In this document: piece after piece, positions 57,520 to 64,000 of the stretch
Layout: every line of letters starts with the position of its first letter
How positions within the stretch are numbered: the stretch's first letter is position 1
From: Carallia brachiata
Lineage: Eukaryota > Streptophyta > Magnoliopsida > Malpighiales > Rhizophoraceae
Direction: 5' to 3'
Assembly: GCA_021464245.1 (NCBI GenBank)
Contig: JADCRB010000001.1
Coordinates: 6,320,152 to 6,384,151, forward strand
DNA length: 64,000 nt
Position numbers and translations under genes: made by a program
The notes under the pieces: model-generated
What the model was told of the DNA's origin: nothing
Databases searched by the model: none
Seen by the model: only the letters and a program-made list of their open reading frames with translations

Positions 57520-59205
57520 AATTACTTATGTGAATATTAACATTATTCAAATTTCTCTCCTTTGTATGCAAATTTCGCAAGTTATATAACTAGTTGCTGA
57601 AATACAATAAAAAGTAAAATAATCTCACGTTTAAATAAAAAACTACCTGATTTAAATAGCTGTTTAAGTACAACCTATTGTTATTCAAATTAAAATAATT
57701 GTTACGCAATTTACATTTAGTTAAGTAACAAATCACCTACATATTAAGATTAAGTAAATTAGGCACATATTTAAATAAGAAAATCCTATTTTAGTAATTT
57801 CTTATGTGAATGCTAACTTTATTCAAAATTTGAGACTTTTTATGTAATTTTGACAACTTAAGTAATGAGTTATTGAAAATGCAATAAAAGTGAAATAGTC
57901 TCACATTTGAATAAAAAATGTTCAATTTAAGTAACTGCTTAAGTATAACCTATTGTTATTAAAATTAAATGAATTGTTACGCAATTTAGGTTTAGTTAAG
58001 TAACAAATTACCTACATATCATGATTAAGTAAATTAGGAAAATAGTTAAATAAAAAAAAAAATCCTCTTTTAGTAATTGCTTACGTGAACGTTAAATTTA
58101 TTCAAATTTTAGGACTTTTTACGCAATTTTGACAATTTAAGTAATCAGTTACTGAAAATGAAATATAAGCGAAATAGTCTCAAATTTAAGAAAAAACTAT
58201 TCAATTTAAGTAACTACTTAAGAATAACCTATTGTTATTAAAATTAAAAGAATTGTTACGCAAGTTAAGTTTATTTAAGTTACTCTTCTAAAAAAAAAAG
58301 TTTATTTAAGTTACAAATTATCTAAATACCAAGATTAAGTAAATTAGGAAACTATTAAAATAAAAAAAATCCTATTTTAGTAATTGCTTACGTGAACACT
58401 AAATTTATTCAAATTTTGAGACTTTTTATGCAATTTTTACAATTTAGTAATCAGTTATTAAAAATGCAATATAAGTGAAATAGTCTTACATTTAAGTAAA
58501 TAATGTTCAATTTAAGTAACTGCTTAAAAATAACCTATTGTTATTGAAATTAAAAGAATTGTTACGCAATTTAAGTTTATTTAAGTTACAAATTACCTAC
58601 ATATCAAGATTAAGTAAATTAGGCAAATATTTAAATAAAAAAATATCCTATTTTAGTAACTGCTTATGTGAATGCTAAATTTATTCAAATTTCAAGACTT
58701 TTTATGCAATTTATACAAATTAAGTAATTAGTAAATCAAAATGCAATAAAAGTGAAATAGTCTCACATTTGAGTAAATAATGACCCACCTAAGTAACTAC
58801 TTATATGAATCCTATTATTATTCAAATTCATACAATTTTTACGTAATTGTAACAAAGATAAGTCAAGATAAAGTAAAATAGGCTAGGTTTAAATAAAATC
58901 CGTTCTATTTTAGTAGCGGCTTAAGTGAATAGTAAAGTTATTCAAATTTCAAAAATTTTACGCAATTCCCGCAAATTAAGTAACCAGTTACTAAAAATAC
59001 AACAAAAAATAAAATAATCTCATATTTGAATATAAAAATTTTTGATTTGAATAACTGCTTGGGTAAAACTTATTGTTATTTAAATTTATAAAATTTTTAC
59101 ATACTTTCCACAAAGTTAAATGATGAAGTTCTATATATTTCAAAATAAAGAACAATAGAATAAGCCTAGATTTAAATTAAAAAAAAAAGAGTCATTTTAG
59201 TAAAA
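57520..59205 (+). repeat. ~280-bp satellite-like tandem array, about six units
   Basis: Marker words recur in order in every unit: CTTA-GTGAA, TTATTCAAATTT, AGACTTTTTATGCAATTT, AGTTA-TGAAAATGCAATA, GTGAAATAGTCTCACATTT, TAACCTATTGTTATT, GAATTGTTACGCAA and AAGATTAAGTAAATTAGG. The GAAAATGCAATA word (or a variant) falls at about 57594, 57871, 58153, 58457, 58737 and 58992, giving periods of 255-305. Inner units are most alike and edge units most diverged. The array is very AT-rich with no coding sense. Confidence 0.9.
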
Positions 59206-59887
59206 GGGGAGATTTTCGTAACGAAAACAAATTTTTTTGAGCTCAAATTGAAACAAAAGGAAATTTTAACAAATTCACTTCAACAATTAATAGGGTATTT
59301 TGCTACTACATGCATGATTTAATACTAAACGGGTTGAACTCATAGTCCAATTAAGATTCAAAACTTGATATTGATCAATGATGAAGTAATTTTTCACTTA
59401 AACAACTGAACATTGTTATTATTATATCATTTAATTCTGGACATACTAAACTTCAATATCATAAAAATAATATGGTGTATATTTGAGGTTCGATGAATTA
59501 TACTAACGATTCATGTAATTTCTTTTTGAAAAATTTTGTTCTGAATTTACGAGTGTATCATCTAATATTCAAGATTCAAACCATGTGATTAATAATCATT
59601 ATGGTGAATGGATATTTCTTCAAAATTCCTGAGTGCGTTGAATTAATACTCACAACAAACAATAACTCTAATTTCAACCCACGAGTGCACTGAATGACAT
59701 ACTCACAATACATTATAATAAGAGTTCTTAGCATTCTTTTAGTAAAATTATATTTTGTATAAGTTAGTAAAAAAAACTAATAAAAGAAAGTGGCACGGGA
59801 AAAAGAGCGAAAAAAAAAAACTAAAGGGCTGGCAATTTGGAATTGTGGCATGGTAATATAAAATATAGAAACTAAAAAAAAAATTGG

Positions 59888-59928
59888 GGGTGGGAACCGG
59901 CTACTTGGGAAATTACCGGTTCCCACCC
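59888..59928. other. Perfect 13-bp hairpin
   Basis: GGGTGGGAACCGG (59888-59900) and CCGGTTCCCACCC (59916-59928) pair perfectly around a 15-base loop. It is GC-rich in very AT-rich DNA. No T-run follows that would suggest a terminator, and its role is unknown. Confidence 0.85.
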
Positions 59929-60040
59929 ATGCATTTACATAAAAAAAATAAATAAAATGACCTTGAACCTATTCTATCCTTATTTTAATTATATGAGTTA
60001 ATTTGAATCTCCTGAAAAAGAAGTTAAAATAGAAATTCCC

Positions 60041-60078
60041 GTAATTTATTATGTGGTTTGCAGGTGACTGAATTTTGC
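60041..60078 (+). pseudogene. Scrap of DUF3615 last-intron/exon junction
   Basis: GTAATTTATTATGTGGTTTG followed by CAGGTGACTG-AATTTTG matches 34276-34312 (intron end, acceptor and first codons of the last exon) almost base for base, with two bases missing after the GTGACTG. The coding sequence decays at once after that. Confidence 0.75.
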
Positions 60079-60490
60079 AGCTCTAGCCATGTTTTGATAT
60101 TAACTATTAGAGTTTTTTTTTTTCTGGCTACAAATAAGGAGAAATATAGTAGTAGTTTCACATAAATATTAGAAATCAAATTTTTGATAATTTTTTTATT
60201 ATAATAATTGTTAAAAATTTACAAAATAGGAATAGTTTTTTTTTCTTCATTTCATAGCAATAATTGTTAAAAATATTACAAAATCATTTATAATAATTAA
60301 TCATAACCTAACATTTTGTCATTAATTATACATTTTATATCATTTAAATACATTTTTTTTAGAAAGATATCATTAATTTTGAGAGTGAAATAATGGGAAG
60401 CTTTCACTTAACTACCCCTTTAAAGATTAGATTTTTTGAAAAAAGATTATATCATTATTTTAAAAAAATTTTAAGAATACTACTTGGAAC

Positions 60491-63400
60491 TAGGGCTGTT
60501 CAAAAATCAACCAACCCGACCCAATCCAACCAATCCAACCCGCACGAACCTGCACCCGCCAAAACTGCTAAAATTTGGATTGGTTACGATTTTAAAACTT
60601 TAAAATCCGCCTTTGGCGGGTTGGGTGCGGATTGGGAGTTCTGAAACCCGCCCAATCCGACCCAATCCGCCTATATATATATATATAAAGTTGTAATTTA
60701 AAAATAAAGTCTCATCACTGTCAGTTTGTCATTGTGGAAACAAAGCCCCATTTTAATATATATATCATTGCTGCTGTTGTTGAAAGTTGAAACGAAAGCC
60801 CCATTTTAATATATATATAATTATATATAATTGTAATTTAAAAACAAAGTCCATCACTGCCGTCGATTGAAACAAAACCCCTTCATAAAAAATAACCCTA
60901 GAGTAAACGCCCACCTACCACCTCTTTTCTCTGTTCTTCATCGGCTGATCAAGTCTCTTCTCTTCTCCTAAGCTTTTCTTAGCTGTAAGTCCTCTTTTTT
61001 ATTTCTTCTTCTTCTTCATCATCCTTTTTCTCCTTTCTTATCGGTGTCAATTTATTGTCCTTTTTCTGGATAGGAAATGGTGTGGTGGTTGTAAATTTAT
61101 AGGTTGTAAATTCAACACTGGTGTGTACAAATGGTGAGTTCGCTAATAGATCTTTCATGCAATTGAGGGATTGGAATAATTAGTAGCCAGTAGGGTGTCC
61201 TCACTTCGTTGAACTTGCCTAGTTTGAGTAGAGGCAGAAGTTTTTTTTTTTCTTTCAAGTTCTAATTAATGCTTGTGTGTATGGGTATGTGAGGGCCTCA
61301 GGATGTCTAATTAGTATTAATTAGTTAATATTAGAGAGAACTGTTATGAATTTTCTTCGTTGGAGATGCACTTACACACTTGAAGCTGCAAGTTTTTTAA
61401 GGGTTTTTATAATACACCTTCCCTTTTTTTTGTTTTTTTTTTCTTTTTTTGATCAATCATTGATTATATGTAACATGAAAAAAGGACAAAAAAAAAATAC
61501 CAAAGGTTAATTTCCCTCCTTCGTACAAATAAGCTTCTATTAGTGTTTAACTTTGTGTGTATTTTCTTTAATAACAAAAAATGTGTACACCACTGGGGGA
61601 AAAAAGGAATTTTAAATTCCTTTACTAGATTACAGAAAGAATCAAATGAAATGAAATCATGTTGACAGTCCTTATACTTCGGTAGTTTTTTATATAACTT
61701 GGGAGATTGTAAAAAAAAAAAAAGAAGGAATTTTAAATTCCTTTGCTACATTTGTCTTGCAAAAAAGTTGGTTTGATTGACAAATTAAATGAGAGTGCTT
61801 ATGATTTGTTGTTCTTTAAATTTTTCTTTCCTTGTTAAGAAAGATAATTGTTTAAGCTACCACTTTTTTTTTTCTTATCTATAGATGTCTAACAAACCAA
61901 CGACAGCAAATGTGATGATGGAGATTGAGCCAGAAGTGATGGAAATTGAGTCGAAGGGGAGAGAAGGCGAGAATTCTACTCCTAAGGGACCAACGAGTGC
62001 GGGTGAAGGTAACAAAACAACCTTCAAATCTAAACCCCCAGTTCCCAAAAAATTGAAAAGAGTCAAAGCAGAAAAAAATGATTCTTCACAACTCAAAAGA
62101 GTGCAATTTGGGAGCATTTCACTAGGAATAATGATTCTATTAAACCAAGGGCAGCTTGTAACTATTGTGGGCAATCTTATGTTAGCCAAAAGGAGTGGGA
62201 CTACTAATTTGTGGACACATTTAGAGCAATTATGCAAAAAATACCCTTATAGGAATGTAGACAGAACTAAGAAAACTTTAAGCTACAAGCGTGCAGAAGT
62301 AAAAGGGGATGAAACTAGTGGTGGTTCCTTAGAAGTAGCTAAACACAACGCAGAAGAATGTAGGAGAGAATTGGCTAGATTTATCATCACAGATGAGTTA
62401 CCTTTTAGGGTGGTTGAAGGTGTGGGTTTTAAGAGATTATTGAGAGCTTTGCAACCAAGGTTTAATATTCCATCTCGCATCACTGTTGCTAGAGATTGCA
62501 TGAAACTTTTTCATGAAGAAAAGTTGAAGTTAAAGAAAGTTCTTAGGGATCAACGAATATGCCTAACTACTGACACGTGGACGTCAATTCAAAATTTCAA
62601 TTACATGTGTTTGACTGCTCACTGGATTGATGATGACTGGAAATTGAAGAAAAGGATTATAAATTTTTGTCAAGTGCCCAATCATAAAGGCACTACCATA
62701 GGAAAGACTGTTGAGTTATGTGTTTTGGATTGGGGCATAACCAGGCTCTTAACTCTAACAGTTGACAATGCAAGCTCCAATGACTTAGCCATCAAGTATT
62801 TGAAAACAAAGACTAGAGATTGGAGGCACACAATATTTGACCATGAGTATCTTCATGTTCGTTGTAGTGCACATATCTTGAATCTTGTTGTGAAAGAAGG
62901 GTTGACTGAGCATTCTATTGCTATTGAGAGGATTAGGAATGCAATTAGATATGTTCGTTCCTCTCCTGCTAGGTTGCAATATTTTAAGAAGGCTGTTGAG
63001 TTGTCTCGAGTTGAAAGTCAAAGTTTGTTATGTTTGGATGTTGAGACTCGATGGAATTCAACCTATTTTATGTTAGAATCAGGTTGCAAATTCTCTAAAA
63101 CTTTTGAGCGATTAGAGGAGGTTGATCCCAAATTCTTGTCATATTTTGATGGTGATAAGATTCGTGGACCACCCAATGCAAAAGATTGGTCAACTGCAGC
63201 ATGTCTTGTGAACTTCTTGAAGCTTTTTTATCATGCAACCTTGCGATTTTCTGGTTCTTTATTTGTTACTTCAAACTATTTTTTCATTGAAGTTTGTGGA
63301 ATCCATTCTAAGTTGATCAAAATGACAAAGAATCCAGATGAAGTGTTGAGAAAGATGGCTGTGAAAATGAAAGAGAAGTTTGAAAAGTATTGGAACAACT

Positions 63401-64000
63401 TCAACAATATTAATATGTTATTGTATGTTGCTGTTGTTTTAGATCCTCGCTTCAAGCTTCGGTATGTCAAGTTTTGTCTTGATCAAATTTATGAAGCTAA
63501 TCATTCAAAAATGATGGTTGAATTAGTTGAATCAACTTTCTTAAGATTGTTTGACCATTATAATGAAGTGATTGTAATCTCTGGGATGAGTGAGGAAGCA
63601 TCTGCATCTCAAAAACAAACTTTTGCTGGTGATGATGAGGAGGACGAGGAAGAGGATAGTGGTCAATGGATGGTTTCCAAATTTAACCAATTTGTGCAGT
63701 CTGAGGATACTTTGGAAAGCAAATCAGAGGCAATTCGCTACTTGAGTGAGCCGATTGAGCCTACTGTTGACAACTTTGATTTGTTACATTGGTGGAAAGG
63801 CAAGTGCGTGAAGTATCTGATCATCTCTAGCATGGCAAGAGATGTTCTAGCCATTTCCATTTCGATAGGTGCATCAGAATCAACTTTTAGTACCGGTGGT
63901 CGTATTCTTGATCCATTTAGAAGTTCACTTTCTCTACAAACAGTAGAAGCACTTGTTTGTGCTCAAAATTGGTTGCGGGATGGGGATGACAATCAAACTA
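60491..64000 (+). mobile_element. hAT-family DNA transposon, 3' end outside the window
   Basis: TAGGGCTGTTCAAAAATC at 60491 is a typical hAT terminal sequence (TAGGG-TGTTCAAA type), followed by subterminal CCAACCCGACCCAATCC repeats and their inverted partners (GGCGGGTTGGGTGCGGATTGGG at 60617-60638). The preceding 8 bases, CTTGGAAC (60483-60490), would be the target duplication. A GC-rich leader and pyrimidine-rich stretch (60900-61010) precede the transposase. The other end is not in the window, so the boundary is provisional. Confidence 0.75.
61885..64000 (+). CDS. hAT transposase (BED-finger, RICESLEEPER/DAYSLEEPER type), partial at 3' end
   Basis: The frame opens at ATG 61885, just after a TATAG that may be a splice acceptor, and has no stop to the window edge (705 codons). 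In order it has an acidic N-terminus, a BED-finger position (residues ~70-118), the first catalytic D (LTTDTWTS, ~230), the second D (TVDNASSND, ~293), the C/H insertion (HVRCSAHILN, ~326), a central helical region, an acidic EDEEEDSGQW stretch, and the C-terminal hAT dimerisation domain (SISIGASESTFSTGGRILDP...). The BED segment between about 62100 and 62190 is in another frame: WEHFTR and CNYCG are read in the alternative frame only, flanked by one -1 and one +1 change. Transposase function is therefore doubtful despite the open frame. Confidence 0.9.
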   Translation, partial: MSNKPTTANVMMEIEPEVMEIESKGREGENSTPKGPTSAGEGNKTTFKSKPPVPKKLKRVKAEKNDSSQLKRVQFGSISLGIMILLNQGQLVTIVGNLMLAKRSGTTNLWTHLEQLCKKYPYRNVDRTKKTLSYKRAEVKGDETSGGSLEVAKHNAEECRRELARFIITDELPFRVVEGVGFKRLLRALQPRFNIPSRITVARDCMKLFHEEKLKLKKVLRDQRICLTTDTWTSIQNFNYMCLTAHWIDDDWKLKKRIINFCQVPNHKGTTIGKTVELCVLDWGITRLLTLTVDNASSNDLAIKYLKTKTRDWRHTIFDHEYLHVRCSAHILNLVVKEGLTEHSIAIERIRNAIRYVRSSPARLQYFKKAVELSRVESQSLLCLDVETRWNSTYFMLESGCKFSKTFERLEEVDPKFLSYFDGDKIRGPPNAKDWSTAACLVNFLKLFYHATLRFSGSLFVTSNYFFIEVCGIHSKLIKMTKNPDEVLRKMAVKMKEKFEKYWNNFNNINMLLYVAVVLDPRFKLRYVKFCLDQIYEANHSKMMVELVESTFLRLFDHYNEVIVISGMSEEASASQKQTFAGDDEEDEEEDSGQWMVSKFNQFVQSEDTLESKSEAIRYLSEPIEPTVDNFDLLHWWKGKCVKYLIISSMARDVLAISISIGASESTFSTGGRILDPFRSSLSLQTVEALVCAQNWLRDGDDNQT

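Larger units (their letters stand above)
59206..60490. other. AT-rich spacer
   Basis: No gene. It contains the hairpin at 59888-59928 and the DUF3615 scrap at 60041-60078; otherwise simple A/T-rich sequence. Confidence 0.5.

Noticed and set aside
57520..59205. CRISPR-like or other spaced repeat array
   Set aside because: Whole ~280-bp units repeat head to tail with no unique spacers; it is a eukaryotic satellite.

Overview
The window is nuclear DNA from a flowering plant, most likely a woody eudicot. The evidence is AT-rich intergenic DNA, many short GT-AG introns, plant-only families (myosin XI, FAR1-related, DUF3615), a mitochondrial Der GTPase, and plant LINE, copia, hAT, MITE and SINE elements. 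Citrus or another Sapindales genus is only a guess. All product names come from reading translations and motifs; no database was searched.

Layout. 85-10520 (minus) is an almost complete but dead aminopeptidase M1 gene with 19 recognisable exons. Its zinc site is intact, but it has lost its ATG, carries a frameshift in exon 1 and has two stop codons in the GAMEN exon. A 4.8-kb intron holds a degenerate 27-bp tandem repeat and a head-to-head pair of LTR-like arms. 10935-14570 (minus) is a dead, 5'-truncated LINE that was split by a copia-type solo LTR with a perfect 5-bp target duplication. 15500-17500 (plus) is a small LYR-motif mitochondrial protein gene with a long 5'-UTR intron. 19970-24941 (plus) is a nine-exon Der/EngA double GTPase gene, probably mitochondrial, whose first exon overlaps a tRNA-like relic. 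25954-26453 is a Mutator-type MITE, and 26706-26841 is a tRNA-derived SINE with a 12-bp target duplication.

27-45 kb is a decayed segmental duplication built around a DUF3615 gene. The main gene (30297-34413) has two DUF3615 domains, each followed by a CxxC...HP module, and a frameshift in the second domain. Relics of the same family lie at 26860-27120, 44589-44659 and 60041-60078. The spacer upstream of the gene (27.1-29.9 kb) reappears at 36.5-37.7 kb. A truncated myosin XI pseudogene (41265-43824), with a stop codon in place of the P-loop lysine, sits inside the second unit.

45565-49580 (minus) is a broken Ty1/copia element with one LTR. 50082-52687 (plus) is an apparently intact six-exon gene of unknown function. 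It converges on a FAR1-related/MULE transposase-derived gene (54736-52676, minus) that has one nonsense codon. A ~280-bp satellite follows (57520-59205). The window ends inside a hAT element (from 60491) whose transposase frame is open to the edge, but whose BED finger has been moved out of frame by two compensating indels.

The genes form no pathway together. The two clearly functional loci, LYR and Der, both look mitochondrial and are co-oriented, but nothing else links them. The main interest is in gene decay, nested insertions, the DUF3615 duplication cluster and the convergent gene pair at 50-55 kb.
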